Of a stretch of 64,000 nucleotides of DNA, positions 45,719-63,965 are shown piece after piece (position 1 is the stretch's first letter; each line of letters begins with the position of its first letter). The DNA comes from Klebsormidium nitens (lineage: Eukaryota > Streptophyta > Klebsormidiophyceae > Klebsormidiales > Klebsormidiaceae): NCBI GenBank assembly GCA_000708835.1, contig DF237199.1, forward strand, positions 58,207 through 122,206, read 5' to 3'. The notes beneath the pieces are model-generated. The model saw nothing but the letters and a program-made list of their open reading frames with translations, made no database searches and had not been told where the DNA came from. The position numbers were made by a program, and so were the translations under genes.

Positions 45719-48700
45719 ATGGCGGACACAGTGCACTATCTGATGGAGCAGATGGTCCCCGAGCTGGAGGACCTGGAGAGGAGGGGCCTCTTCAAGAAGG
45801 CGGAGATCAAGCAGATTGTAAAGAAGTGAGTGGTCCACTTCCCGCTATATTGCAGCGAAAGATTGTAGTGCGGTCCGTCCAGGCATATGGCTAGCTTTGA
45901 AGCCTTTGGCAAATCGGCAGCTTTCTGGCACACCATACTTGCATTTGATATTTTGCCAGGCTGCTGTTCAGATTCTGAAACCATTACCAATTTTTAAGGG
46001 GTTTGCAAACATCAATCTGATGGCTTTCTTAGGCGTGGCAGATAGCGCACAAGGATAGCTTTTGCAGGAGGTGCAGAGTGAAGATACTGGACTTGTGCTG
46101 TTCTTCATGCTATTATGCATCCTCAATGTCTTGTAGCTGAAGTGTGATGTCAAGAAAGATAACCAGACTTCTGATGACAGGAGCGTTGGAAAATCAGCAA
46201 GCACCACTAGTTCGAAAACACACACTTGCACACCACCCTTTCATCGTGCTGAAATGGTGAATACACACTGATCCGCCAGCAATGCTGGCTTGATCCCTTC
46301 GACTACTTCACTGTCATGCAGCTTGTGATGGTTTCTTTTGCATTCTGTTACAGGCGTCAAGATTTTGAGTATCTGCTCAAGAGACGCCGAGGCCTGAAGG
46401 AGGACTACCTCCGCTACATTGACTCCGAGACAAAGCTAGAAGCGCTGAGGCAACATAGGAAGAATCTTCTGCTCAAGCAGCTGCAGGTATGGTTTGTTGG
46501 CCTGTCGCCCAGCTTTGCAAGTGCGGCACATTACGTCCTGTTGGTCAAAATGATGGTCGGGCCCGCTTTTGCTGGATATACCTACTTCCTTTCTGATGTT
46601 ATTGTTGATGACAGATGAGCAGGTTGTCTGAATTGCAGTGATTGTGCGGCACACAAGATAACCGAGTTGTGCGTCCCATGCTGCCCGCAGGCTGACAACG
46701 CGCGCGTGCGCTGGCGGTCCAGCCTGAGCGACCATGCAATCACACGGCGCATCATGTTCATCTATGAGCGCGCCAGCCGCAAGTTCAAGGGGGACCTCGG
46801 ACTCTGGTTTCACTACCTGGAGTACTGCCGCAGCAAGAGTGGGTCCAGGCAGATGCAGAAGGTGTGTAGGTCCTAGACAGTAGTCGTTCTGAGCTGGCAA
46901 TTAAGGAAGTTGAGGGGCGCGAGCTGGCCAGACTGTAAAAGGAATGCGGGCCAGATGGGCGTCTCATTGATTAGCACAAAGTGGTGGCATGTGATCGCCG
47001 CGGTTGGACACTTGTTTTGGAATCAGTGACCTAGGTGGGCGAGTGTTGGGTATCTTCGGCTTCAGTAAACTCTGGTATCTCCAAACTCCGAATTTGAACG
47101 AGCTTCTAGAGATCTTTTCAAGGCCAGCTATACTGGAAAATGTGGTGCCCCCTTCTTACCCCACCCCCAAAAAAAGGTCTTTAATCTCAGCTCGATTTAG
47201 AACAGGACTGGAGAGTTATTGCCCTTCACTTGGGAAGTGTAAGGCACTCTTCGCTGCAAAGAGAATAGACAATCCAAGAAGTGGCTGATGCTTGCATCAC
47301 GTTGGGACGAAGGCCCGTGCCTGGTCTCTGGCGCAATTGTCCCAGTAGTCAAGAACCCCGCTCTCCTATTCGCAGGTCCTGACAAAAGCCCTCCAGCTGC
47401 ACCCTGCGCGCCCCGCCCTCTGGATCTACGCAGCCGCATGGGAGTTCGAAGCAAACCAGAACGCCGCGGCCGCACGGTCGCTGATGCAGCGCGGCCTGCG
47501 CATGTGCCCCAAGTCGGGGCAGCTCTGGCTGGAGTACCTCAAGATGGAGCTCACCTACGCGCAGCGCCTCAAGACCCGTCGTGAGATCCTTGGGCTTGGA
47601 GGGGCTGCAAACCAGTCTGGCAACGGAGGGGAAGCCGCACCGGAAGCAAAGAGGCAGAAGGTAGAAGAATCCAGGGCAGCAGCTGAAACCTCGAATGGGG
47701 CGTCAGCAAGTCTTGATCAGCTTGGGTATAAGGTCGCGGCAGCCACGTTCCAGAACACGATTGCCAGTGTCCCTGATAATCTGGAACTGCGGGTGCGGTT
47801 TTTGGAGGTATTGGAGGGGTTCGACTTTGACGGTTTGGAGCAACTAGAGGAGGAGGTTTATGCTAGCATTGAGAGGGACTTTGCGAGCAGCGAAGACGGG
47901 CGGGCCTGTTTGGCGCTGCGGTGGGTGAGGGATCAGCGCAGGGGCCGCGGCAGGGTGGGGGCATTGACCCCGTCAGAAGCGCGAGGGAAGACGGCAGAGA
48001 CGTTTCGAGAAGCTCTCGAGGCGCAAGCAACGCCCAGAATGGCAGAGTTGTATGCTGCCTTTCTGGATGACTGCATACAAGAGCTGAGCGCAGATGGGGC
48101 GGGAACTTCGAAAGGCAAAGGCGGGATTGGGAGTGTTTCAGATGCAGTCGACTTGCTACTCAAACACCTAGCTGTGTGTAGAGAGAGGGGCCTGGCGTCG
48201 GAGCCAATGACGGAGCGCCACGTGGCACTGCTGCTGCAGCGGGGTGATCGAGCAGCCGCCTTGGAAACCGCGGCTGCTTACTGCGAGGGAGGGTTCGAGG
48301 GGTCTGCGCGGATGTGGGTGCTCAGGCTGGGGCTGGAAACATCGAGGAGCGGGGGAAAGGGAGAGGACAAAGAGGAGCGGTTGGACGCGCTGTTTGAGAG
48401 GGGGCTCAGAGCGGTGCCGCTCAGCGAGGTGACGCCCGTCTGGAGCCTGGTGAGTCGCTGGAACGATGCTGTCCCCTATTGAATCATTTTGGTCTTCTGC
48501 ACGACGCGTATTATGGTTCAGTCCTGGATGTGGTGCTTTGGGACGATCTTGGGGAGTTTGTGTGAAGCGACAGAACCCAGGACTTACTGTTTGAAAGAAA
48601 CAGTAGTAGCTTTTTGCCTGGACGAGATACACTCGCAGCGTCCCAGCTTTCTCGTCCAGAATTTTATGCTTCCGTAGGCAAAGAGTATCGAACGATGCGT

Positions 48701-50319
48701 TTCGAACTTCCAGCGCACGTCATATCTCCAAAAGCCCGCTCAGCGACTTACGCGCGTCCAGATGCACTTTCGACTCTTCCTTGAGTATCTGCAACCGCCA
48801 ACTATACCATCCCCTTCTTGCTTCCGCTTCAAGCTTGTCATCAAGTACAAATATTTCCTCAGTTGTTAGGTCATTGAGTGGCGACGCACATTTATCTGAC
48901 ACCCTTCTCACCGCGATCTCGAACTCGCTCTCTTTTCAGCAGTCTCGCTGATTACTGCCTCGTCGCTTGATGCCGCAGGCTGCCGAGCGTGCCTCTTTGC
49001 GAACTGCTTCTGCGGACCGTCTCCTCGTTGCTGCTGAGGCACGGGTGCAGAGCGGCACTGGCTCCGACGGGAAGGGCCTCGCGTGTGCGCTCGTCGACTG
49101 GACCCTGCTCAACAAAGGGCTGCCAGCCGCACGCAGACTCTACTCCAGGTAACTCAAATTCAGCCACGATTGGAGGGAGCATTTCTCGCATCGCCCAGCC
49201 CATGGCACAAGAGAGTATTCCCTGCTCTCATGACCTTTGACGCGACTCCTTGTCTCCGACTTATGTGCCTCGCCACACTTATCTGTGCATTCTGATGGCT
49301 CGTGACGACCAATTTCCCCATTTCGCTCTCGGAGCTGACTGATCTCTAATCATACTCGAAAGTGTGCATAAAACTGCAAGAATGCTTCTTGTTGCGGATG
49401 CCCCTCTTTTTCGTGAAAAACAATTGGTTTTGAGTTCAGCGACCTTCATTTGAGCATCAGCATGTTTTGATCTGTTTGCATCTCGGTTATTGGGAAGGGC
49501 CATCAACAGGACCTTCGCTTAACCATTTGCGAGGCTTGCAGGCGTGGTCATCGTTTGTAAAGCACAGCCGGTTCCCGAGTATCCGCCGAACCTGCTTAAT
49601 AGTCAGTCGCAACCTCTCAACCTCTTACAGGCTGCTGGCTCTCCCCGGGCCCGGCCTCGCCCTTTACAAAAAGTGCATCCAGCTCGAGAGCCTGGCGTGC
49701 ATCAACGGCGCGGCAGCTAGCATGGCGGCGATTCGGCCGCTGTTCGAGGCGGCGTTGGAGGTGCATAGTCAGGCCTGGGAGCTGTGGCTCGAGTACTGCA
49801 AACAGGAGATGCAGGTGAGCGCTTTGCGGTCGGCTCTCAGAGAATGTCTGACTCACGATAGCCAAGTAGGAGGCTGATGGCCTTGGCCGGCTCCGTCTTT
49901 TCCCAACTTCGCCCTTGGTTCTTTTGCTTGCCGTGGAAGGACACGTTGTTGTCGGGGCTGTCAGCATTGAAATGTGAGGTGTGGGTTGCACAGATCTGCA
50001 GCTGAGGTGCCTCGTCGCAGTACTGTAGCTGTTGCCCTTACCGTTTCGTCCCATTTATGTTTGGTTTTCAAGGTAGTCTTGCAGGTGTAATTCAAGTTGG
50101 CTTGTTTGTTTTAACTTCAAGCGTCAGACGAAGTTCGAAGTACGTAGGGTGCCGTGCAGAATGCATTGTCTTGACATGTACTGGCCGGTCTTTAAAGTTC
50201 TCCATCTGCTTTGTCTGCAGAGCGGGCAGACTCAGAAAGCTGCAGCACTTCACTGGAGGGCCAAAAAAGCTCTACACGACCCGTCACCATTTCTAGACGG
50301 CTATAAGGACATTGCATAA
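45719..50319 (+). CDS. UTP6: UTP6, U3 snoRNP/SSU processome HAT-repeat protein
   Basis: UTP6 is a nucleolar component of the U3-containing SSU processome, needed for early pre-18S rRNA cleavages. Seven exons in phase: 45719-45825, 46354-46486, 46691-46861, 47376-48449, 48979-49148, 49631-49814 and 50221-50319, encoding 645 residues (human about 597). The N-terminus MADTVHYLMEQMVPELEDLE followed by RRGLFKKAEIKQIVKKRQDF is diagnostic. HAT repeats follow: RRIMFIYERASRKFKGDLGLWFHYLEYC, QLHPARPALWIYAAAWEFE and RGLRMCPKSGQLWLEYLKME. The C-terminal LFEAALEVHSQAWELWLEYC then leads to SPFLDGYKDIA. The 1074-base fourth exon includes a hydrophilic linker (about residues 165-200). Confidence 0.93.
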
Positions 50320-51842
50320 GCATCATCTGTAAGCCTAGTCGGTTGAGGACGTTGAGATGTGACTGCGGACCAAGAAAGATGTAGTGAGGCTGCAGATTTT
50401 TGGACAATGCACTTCTACAAGAAGCTAGCAATGGTCGACAAAGAAGGTCTGAGTGTTTGATGTGCAACGTTACTCTTGAGACGAAATACCGTTCTTAACA
50501 AAGTTCCTTTGGTCATGACTGATTGCAATCGATTGAATATGGACTCCATGTAATCGAACAAGCTTGATGATGCACCATGTCTAGCTGAGAGCAGCTAGTT
50601 TCAGGCAAAAAAGTCCAAGCGTCCTATTATTAGAGCTGTACACCATGTGAAGGGTGGGGATGTCTAGTCTGACTATGCATGGCAAGCTTTGAAGGCTTGC
50701 GAGTTCACAAAGAGGTGAGCTTTCTTGCGGATCCTACTGCGAGTGACAATCAAGCGCATGGGTGCCAGCCAATCTATACAGGGCACATTGACCGGGCCTG
50801 GGGCCGACCGACCGTGTCCCCTTCATAAAGCCACGTTGCAAGGCCGCGCACTAATCACAACCGCAGGTCATAGGCGCCATATGTAAGCCAACGACCCCGC
50901 CCTGGCGGCACCCACTTGTCCGCGCTCACGCTGCACTAACAAACGCCGGTTCTCAGACAGACTGCCAAAATTGGAGTGGTTAGAGAAAGATAGATGCAAC
51001 ATCATGATGGGTGTTCTCGAAGTGGCACCCAGAGCGGGCGTGTGCACACATACCTTGACGCCAACTACAAAGTCTGGTTTTCTACTCAGTCTCAGATGTC
51101 TCAAATTCAACACCCTGAGCTAGGAACTACCTGCCAACTAACACTCAGGCTGCAACCCTTGAGAAACATTCAACCGCCGGGGACCTATAAGAACCCGCGC
51201 AGGAAAGAGTGGACTTCCGACGACCGTCGATCCGCTAGTCCAAATCAGATGGACGGTGTCGATCAAACTGATATATGAGTGAGCATGACGTCAACAATGT
51301 CAAAAAGAGTCAAATGCTGACGCAAGTTAGATATCACTAACCGGTAATGCTCCTGACGGCTGCCACGTGTATCGTTCTCGCTAGAGGTGAGCCACTTGTC
51401 GTTCAAAATATCCTCGGTCCTTGATCCTGGGATTCTCAAGGAGACAGCGCGGAACCCTTGCATAGGCTATCCTTCCGCCAGCACTTTCTCAGAGATCCTG
51501 TGTTGACGAGAACCACACGCAATGGCGGCCAGCTGGTCGGAGTGTGATCGGCCTACTGGCCGCCCCTCTGGCCAGTGCATGAATCGTGGGACACGAGCTG
51601 AATTCCCAGCAGATACATACCGCAATATGACGAGCTCGGAAGCTTCATGTCGCCGAAAAGGAAGCTGGTGGGGGAACTGCAAAAGCGCATTTGCTGTACA
51701 TAGACACTGAAGATATTTCTGATGCGGGCTGATCTGCAGCAGGGATAGTGTTAACGCCAAAGAAGAGGGCCTGCAAGAACGATTAACTCGGTGTGCTCCG
51801 CTTTGTAGCGTCGTGATTTCTCATGCTGTACTGCTGATCAAC
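50320..51842. other. Intergenic region upstream of the first GH32 gene
   Basis: About 1.5 kb with no splice-supported coding sequence or notable repeat. It may contain a non-coding 5' exon of the GH32 gene. Confidence 0.4.
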
Positions 51843-56155
<4,313 letters not shown>

Positions 56156-58170
56156 AATGCAGGCTAGAAGTTGGGAACCTGGTATGAGCCGGGAATTGGT
56201 ACGCAAAGCGCAGGTGATTCTTGTGGATTCTCGGCACATTCGCCGTTCTTGTTTGTAGCATAGAGGGGTTTGAAGTGCAGATTGCCGGCAAGAGAGCTGA
56301 CTGTAGAGCTGACGTAGAATGATTAGACACTTTCAAGACTTGCTAATTGAAAACAGGTGTGTATAGTTTGGGTCTGTGGAGGATCGACGAATGAGTTTAG
56401 TCGGGCACGCGGAACTGTGTTGAGACCCTAAGGGAGTGCAAATGTACAATTTCTGTTCTTTAGCTATTTAACATTGATTTTAGCAGCGTAGGATTAAGTG
56501 AGGAGGAATTGGCCCTCCTCGGCCGACTGTTAGCGGACTCATTGTACCGATGGAGCTTTCTTACTGTTTGGAAGCAGCGCAAGTTAGAATCCTCATTCCG
56601 GTTTCCAGAACTGGCTGCACCAGCCGGCCTAAGTTCCAATCTGGTTTTGATCAAGTAGCCCTTTTTGACTATTCACATCGACTAGAGCGAAGACGAGGCC
56701 GGACAGATTAGCATGTGCCAGCAGGCACGCCCGGAAGTGACGTGCTGAACAGAACTGCAAATCTTCGTGAGACCTCGATCAAAAACTGCAACTTGCGTGT
56801 ACAAAAGAAATAGCGTATTGATGCTCCAACCGCAGTCCAAAACGCTAAAGAGGTTGGTGGTCTTTCTGAATTACCTCACATCAACACTTGGAGCCACGTT
56901 GAGCCATTAAGCTTCACTGGCCTGAGACTGGGTTGACACTATGTCATTATCGGCAATAATGGCAGCCTCCGTGAAACATGTCCGACAAAACGCGCTCAGC
57001 ACTGACACATTTGGGAGTCACATGAGTTCAGGTCCTACGCTGGCATGCGACTGGTTCAGTTCTCCCCAGCTAGTCGAGCATGAGACGGTATGTTCTACTG
57101 CAATTCAACATGGTATGTTGCAATTCCATATATATGCTGTCACCGCTTGATTACACACGTAGTGAATCTATTCACCAATGGAATATCAATGCATGCAAGC
57201 ATGCATGGCATATGTTCCGTGCAGCAGACATGATTGATGTACATAATGGATACATTACTGTGTAAGAGTCAATTAAGCATTCACTTATACTTCCAACTAG
57301 CTTAATCGGGATGACTAAACGATCCAAAGATTTCAAGTCCGTGACTATGATCAGCGGCCGCGGATTCTTCTAGCCGGGTGCCCACGGACGCCGCGGCCAA
57401 AGTCTTGCACGCGACTTCAACATGATCATAATGCGTTCGCAATTCCCAGAACGCCGTATCCACATGCCGTATGCTGCATGCATGACATGGTGGAGACTCT
57501 TCATGGACGGTTTGCCGCCGGAATGGTGCCATGGCGCACCGCCATGGTACGACTTTCGCATGATGCTTGCACGTCATTAAATGAACGCGCAAGTAAAGTT
57601 CAAATTCAATACATACCTGGCAGATCATTAACCTCACAATGTTAATCCAAAGCTGCTGGCATGGCTAGCCTGGAGATGGAGAATAACGTGTCGGAAGCGC
57701 CGGCAACCCGAACTAAAGTGATGACACTTGTTAATCTAGAAAATGGACGGTTGATCTACATGATCCTACATGCAATAAGGTCGGACAACTTTCGAGCTAT
57801 TTGTAATCCAGTCTCTGAAATCAAATAATGTAATCTACTATCCATTCGCCTAAGTGCTGTTTAATTAATATCAATACGCATGAGCGGCACAGTCGGTTTT
57901 CAACAGATTCTGTGCCTTGTCTGGCAAAAAATGTTGGTCTATGTACCCCCATAAATGCCCTATATTAATCGCGTCGCTCATTGACGTGTGCGAGCTTGAG
58001 GAAACCCTCTCGAAAGATTGACGTGCAGTCCAAGGACTTCGACTCGACTAAATCTCCTGCGCTACTTCGCTGATGCAACACAGGCGCGGACGCAAGCTCT
58101 GACGCTTTTGTGACACAAGAACCAACACTGATCTCGGGAAGGATCACGGCACCGCCAAATCCAACATGTC
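56156..58170. other. Intergenic region between tail-to-tail GH32 genes
   Basis: About 2 kb, AT-richer than the exons, with no coding sequence supported. The sequence around 57100-57260 has ATGCAT/CATGCA steps. Nothing resembling a third GH32 fragment was found. Confidence 0.45.
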
Positions 58171-61100
58171 TTAAATAGACACGTACGGGTTATCCTTGAG
58201 CTGCGGCACGAGGGGGCTGTCCTTCAGCTGCGGGTCCCACATGGACCCCATCTGCCACATGTCGACCTGCTTCACGACCGCGTCCCCCCCCTTGGCAATC
58301 AGCGCCGCACCGATAACATTCCGGTACATCCGAGTCGTCAGCACCGCGCGGCTGTTGGCAAACACCTCCACGACGCTCCGGTCCAGGAAGACGCGCAGCT
58401 TCAGGTTCTCGCCCTCGTCCAACGTCAATGGGCCGCCCTTAGAAACCAGCTCTCCCGGAGAGTCGGTTCCCGCGTCCGGCCCGGGCTGCCACCACGCCAC
58501 CTCCAGCCACTGCTTCTTGTAATCGTACGACACCAACACCCCCTCGTGAGGGTCCGTCCGTAACACCCGCTGCGCGCGCGTGGCCTCCAGCCCGCACCCC
58601 TCCGGCCCACACTCACTCTCAAGCACCTCATCTTCCGTGGGGGTCTCCCGGATGTCGATCCCGACTGCGTCGGCGCCCCCACGCTCGATCTCGACCTCGA
58701 TTTCCAGGGTGCCTGTGTGCACGTTGAAGGTGCGGGGACGAGCGCTCCGCAGCGCAAAGTCGGTCTCGTGCACCAGGTGCCGGTCGCGCAGCAGCTTCAT
58801 CTCTTCCACGGGCTCCTGGATCAACCGCCCGTCGTCGAGCATCGACAACACGCGGGGGAGGGTTAGACAGCCCGCATACCCAGCCGCCACGCTCGCCTCC
58901 TCGCTGCGCACCTCCTGGATCCAGGACCACACTAGTTGCCGGCCCTTCCCGTCAATGCAGCTGTTAGGGGCGTAGCACACGTTTCCCAGGTCGAGTCTCC
59001 GGGGGGCTCCATAGGGGACAAAGGTGCCGTTGCTGAAGGAGCCAATCCAGTACAGGATCGGGTTGGCCGGATTGTCGGGCGACACGCTCAGGATGTGCCA
59101 CTTGCCGAGCTTGAGCAGGATGGGGCATTCCCACATGGTCCCCGTTTCTGTGTGGTCCCCGATGTGAATGGGCTGCACGAACTCCCACTTGTGCAGGTCC
59201 GGGCTCTTGTAAAGAAGCGCCGTGCCCCCCTGTTCCTTGATCCCCGACCCCAGGAGCATCATCCACTCGTTGCCTTCCCGCCAAACATACGGGTCCCGAA
59301 ACCCGACGATATCCAGCCCCGCCGGGGGGGTCGAAATCACTGGCGCCAGCCCCTTGGAGAACTTCCCGTCCGGCCCCAGAGTTGCCATGCACTGCACCTC
59401 CGAGAACGCCGCCCCCAGCAGCTGAGACACCGAGGTCACATTCACCGGCCTATCGGGCGTCGCCACCTGGACGCCTGTGTAGAGGAGGGTGGGGATGCCG
59501 TCGTTGTTGACGCAGCAGCCAGAGAAGACGCCGTCCTGGTCGTACCCCCCGGGGGTGGGCGTGAGCGCCAGCGGGCGGTGCTCCCAGTGGACCAGGTCAG
59601 AGGAAACGGCGTGGCCCCAGCAGACGCCCCAGTTCCAGGCAGCGCGCGCCGGGTTGTGCTGCGGGGAAGAAGAGGAAAACCTGTTAGCTGAATGCATCCC
59701 TTTCGTCATTTTCAATTCAGCTGAGACCCTCGAGATGCCTCAGCTTACTTGGAGGAAGAATAGAGCTGCAGCGATACAAGTAAACAGTTTTCTGTCCACT
59801 CTGGAGCTGAACTGACAGACTTCACATCAAGAAGGAACAGGAGGTAAGCTGGGACATAAAAAATCAGTGACTTAGAAACAATGATACAAAACATGACTCA
59901 ATTGAACGTGTCGCACTGTACAAGGAACAGCAAGTAAAAGATAAACCGAATCTTTGGATCTTGTGTCTACTCAGATCTTCCATGTCGATACTATATTTCT
60001 AGAAAAACACCCATACTTATAAGTTCCATGTCCATACTTTGTTTGTTGAAAAACACCAAAAAAATAAGGTCCCTGCCCTCAGTATTGCAAATGGTGCTGC
60101 GAAGATTCATCTGCTGCAACTGCACTCATTGGTGCCTCTCTGAGAGATTACGCTTTTCTAACAAGTTTCATAAACCATCAGGCCAACCAAGGCCAACCCC
60201 AACTTAAACAACCCCACGAACTTATTTAGCTGGAAGAGCAAATAAAGGTTGGAAAGGTGTTACTCAGACGGTGAGAAAGTAGATAGATGAGGACCAGAAA
60301 GCAGCTGAGCCTCATACACTGGCAGAAGCTCTATGCAATGTACGTTCAGGAAGACAGGCATGGGGTGTATGCAGCGGCTAACAAACACTCTGTTTTCACA
60401 AGATACAGAGAAACAAAGACAAAACAGATTCCTAGAAGACTGAGCTTCCTTTGCACATGGTCCATGTTAATCAGGATGAACCACCACTAGACAACCAACA
60501 CTTCTGAAATGGAACAGCTTTTTCAAAACCAACCTCTTGCTGCCATTTCAAGCAGAGCAGCTGGAAAAGGAGGGACTCTCTTATTTGCAACACAGGACAG
60601 CAGCTGTGTGCAAGCCAGCAGGTTATAGACTAAGCTCAGTCTGTTGTGATAAAACGCACCTGATAGAAGATGTGATACTGGCCTCCAATAAAAGCAGGGC
60701 CGTTTGGGTCATTCATGAAACCTGCAAATGCACACGCACTTTGTCAGCTAGGCAGAAGAGTCACCCTGCAAGTTCAGCTGCCAATCCTGCGGAGAGTGCC
60801 CCCACACCTTGAGCTGACTGCTTAAATAAGGACTGTCCAGTCAACTCAATTCAAACATTTGTCAGCTCAACGTCTTTGCACGAGAAGCACAGTCCTGGTC
60901 GAGAAGAGCAGGGTCTCAGCGCTGGCGGGCCTGGTTGACCAACACCTGTCGCAAAAGGATGCACAGATCACCTGTCGCAAGGATATCCACAGAACACAAC
61001 ACCTCTGCAGCTTCCAGCGCGCCCTACAATATGAGCAGACATAGAGAAAGAGGAGCGCAGACTGACCAGCAGGTGGTTGGAAATGGTAGGTTGGCCGGTG

Positions 61101-61514
61101 GTTGTCATCAGTTGATAGCGTGGGGTACTCTGGCGAGGTGACCACAAAGGGGGAGGGGGAGTCGAAAACAGACAGGAGCTCTGGCGCTGGCAGAGGCGCA
61201 TCAAACCCCAAAGCCTCCTTAACAGGAGGCTCCGCAACACTCGCAGACACAGAAAATGGAGAGCGCACGCTCCTCTGCTGGCGTGCTGACCGCCCCCCCT
61301 CACATTTGACTCCAAAAAATGTATACTTCTGCACTAGAAGCGGACAGCCATCGGTTCCTGACACCACCCTTGGATGTCCATCCCCTGACCCTTTCGCCCT
61401 GCAGGAAGACCGTGGATGCTTGAAGGGCGTCTCAACTTCTAAAGAAGCAGCCCTGTGGAGACCTGGAAGCGACCCCAGCACGGGGCCGCCGACCACCCTG
61501 GCAGATGCTTGCAT
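58171..61514 (-). CDS. Glycoside hydrolase family 32 protein (beta-fructofuranosidase-like), gene 2
   Basis: Second GH32 gene, convergent with the first and clearly paralogous through the catalytic region (for example TSVSQLLGAAFSEVQC is identical in both). Three exons in phase: 61514-61067, 60721-60660 and 59658-58171; 665 residues. The triad is intact: Asp of FMNDPNGP (about 154), Asp of GFRDPYVW (about 292) and Glu of MWECP (about 347). The large last exon is intron-free where gene 1 has three introns, and the two introns here have no counterpart in gene 1. The donor after exon 1 is GTCAGT. The C-terminus carries a small internal repeat (PQLKDSPLV/PQLKDNPYV). From ATG 61514 (MQASARVVGGPVLG) there is no strong signal peptide. 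A 5' exon with a targeting signal may be missing. Confidence 0.87.
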
Positions 61515-62079
61515 CCTGACTGCGACCAGCTTCTGACAGCCAAAGCATCTAAGTTAGCGTGCCCCCCTCTTGGCGCCGGTCCTGAGTCCACACACGAGTG
61601 GCGTAACGGCAACTTTCACGCAGAGAAGGAAATACTTCCCCAACCACCACCCCATCGCGTAACCTTTTATTAGGGGATAGGCGTCTCAAAAGTATATCAC
61701 AGGAGGTGAGGACCACCCGTCCAGATCACGAGAACTATTCTGTACTGTCTGTGCAGCAGCTGCACTGTCCACTCGCATGCTTGAAAGCAAGAGCCTCCTC
61801 ACAAGCGCCTCGATGGAGCAAGCAGAACGAGCAGAAGGCAAGCCGCTGGCTTTTTCGCAAGTGGAGAAGAGTCAAGGAGAGGTCAAATCAGGAAAGCACA
61901 AGGGAGCCGCGGATTTGCTAGCACTGTAGCAGGTGCCTGGAAGTTGGAAGAGGCGCGGCTCCTGAGTTGTGCAGACGGCCGGGCGTGGGCACAGCGCGCA
62001 AGGCACTTCGACTCCCTGAGTCTGACTGCTTTTGTTAGGTACGACCGTCGACCAATGGTACCCAAGTACGGTACCTACT

Positions 62080-62097
62080 CCGGTCACCGGTGACCGG
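62080..62097. repeat. 18-bp perfect palindrome
   Basis: CCGGTCACCGGTGACCGG equals its own reverse complement. It lies among clustered GGTACC motifs. Confidence 0.7.
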
Positions 62098-62174
62098 CGA
62101 GTACAGAAACCTGTTCATCGGGAATCCGTGCAGTTTGTTTTTGCACGATCCGATCGGGTTTGGTTGCTCAGGAA

Positions 62175-62364
62175 AATAGGGACAGCGGTACAAACCGTTT
62201 ATAGCAGCGCACACCCGAGCGGCCGTCTCTATGGATGCCCTGGCAACAGTACCGCGGAACGTTTTTTGAACCCTTGGCTGTTTGAAACCGTCGATTTTCA
62301 CATAACATGGAAAAAAATCCGTTCGATGATCAATGCCGGTCGTCCTCGGTACCGTGTCCCTATT
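62175..62364. repeat. Inverted-repeat pair, possible short DNA element
   Basis: AATAGGGACAGCGGTAC at 62175-62191 matches the reverse complement of 62347-62364 with one single-base gap (10 bases identical, then CGGTAC). The 190-bp span could be a degenerate MITE. No target duplication is evident. Confidence 0.35.
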
Positions 62365-63894
62365 CGCCAAACTTGTCGTTGTGGCATTTAACCGATCTGA
62401 TTTGCCAGCGGCTAATCATGGTTACAGCTTGGGTCCGTACTGCGCAATGATGTACCAAGCAATGCAATTAATCCAGCGGAGTAATCGACGGTTGACAAGC
62501 CGCCATTGAGGACGATATTTCGACCGCACAGAATGAGTAAGTGCCACGTCAATTCATCTGGCCAAAAGGGCTACGAATCTAGTGAATGATTGGGGCATAT
62601 CTAGGAATCTGCCTACCTACTACGGTACTTACTAGGTACTGTCTACTGCCATACCGGTTGAACCGGATGTACGTACTGGGTGCACCCAACTTGAAGGCTG
62701 GGTACCAGGTACCGGTAGTATATGCGTACCTAGGTCCTAGGGAAACTTTCGACCGTGAAGTGGACGAACACGAGCCACTTCACGACGCCGCATCTTCCAC
62801 GTGGGAACATTGTTCGTCATTTCGCGCGAATCAAGTACAAATTGCCGTAGATATTCACATACGGTGGGTTTTGCAGCCAGCATTCGACATGGTCTCTTTG
62901 AGTCGCACACCGCAGCCAGTGCTGCTACAGGCTTCTCAATGTTCTCAAGGCATACAATGTTTGTTTGTGTGGCTTGCGCCCTCTACTACCGTATCCAACA
63001 TTCGATCCGACTCTACTTCGCAGCTCAGATACCCGTTTCTTCAAAGTCCTCTCCAAGAAGCTAAATGTGGGGCCATGCTTGACCAGGCGGCAGAGAAGCC
63101 AATTTGCAAGTCTTCTGCACTTGGATACAAATGCTTTCGAGGACCACTCAATGACTGCTGGACTGCAATCCGGGTTGAACTCCGCTGAAGGCATTACGGC
63201 TTTAGCATGAAGAGAGCATGAAGTGCACGAACCATCGAAATTCACACGATGAATTAGGAGCAAGCTAACAAAAGCATCCATGAAGCCTTCTTGCACGTCC
63301 CAAGCTGGGTCATGTCAAGGCACTCGAGTGAGATCTGAAACATATCAATACATCTTTGAAATGTTGCACTACCCATGCAAAATCCGAGACGTACTATAAT
63401 GCGATGTCTGACGCTCCAAACGAGCGTTCTCTTGACACCAGCAATTGATGTAGCTTCTTTCTTTGCTCAAATACAGTTGCAATTACAGTTCAATTGGTTT
63501 GCAATAGCCGGAAAGCTTGCAACCGCAGCAATAGTGCTCGCGTCAAAAGCAGCCTTTGTCAGGAACAACTGTCCAGAGAAGTGTGAAGAATCTACTTTGA
63601 CTTTCAAGGCTTGGAGGATAAGTTACCCCACGCCTTGAACATCTATCCACGTTTCTCATGAAATCATCGATATCATAGTCTCAAACTTCCGTGGGGCTTA
63701 CTTTTGAGTACTCGTGTGGTACTAAAACCTTAACCCTTTAACAGCGGCTGTTGCCTTTTGTTGCCTTTCGCAACAACATGGATATATTCGCGTGCCACGG
63801 CCTCCAAATCTGGCACGGCAAATGACCCCAGCACTTCGGGTGGGGTGTTATCGGCCCAAAATGAAAATATAAAAAAAGCAACAAATTTTTTTAA

Positions 63895-63927
63895 GGGGGT
63901 CCGGGCCTATATAAGGACGTGACCCCC
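63895..63927. promoter_or_regulatory. Hairpin around a TATA-like motif
   Basis: GGGGGTC (63895-63901) and GACCCCC (63921-63927) are perfect inverted repeats. They enclose CTATATAAGG, a TATA-box-like sequence at about 63908-63915. This may be the core promoter of a gene or element continuing beyond the window. Confidence 0.3.
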
Positions 63928-63934
63928 CAGTAGA

Positions 63935-63965
63935 CTGTTGCCTGTGATGTTGCCCCAGGCAACAG
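63935..63965. repeat. 10-bp perfect inverted repeat containing GTTGCC
   Basis: CTGTTGCCTG (63935-63944) and CAGGCAACAG (63956-63965) are exact reverse complements with an 11-base loop. Further GTTGCC copies occur near 63748-63765. Confidence 0.6.
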
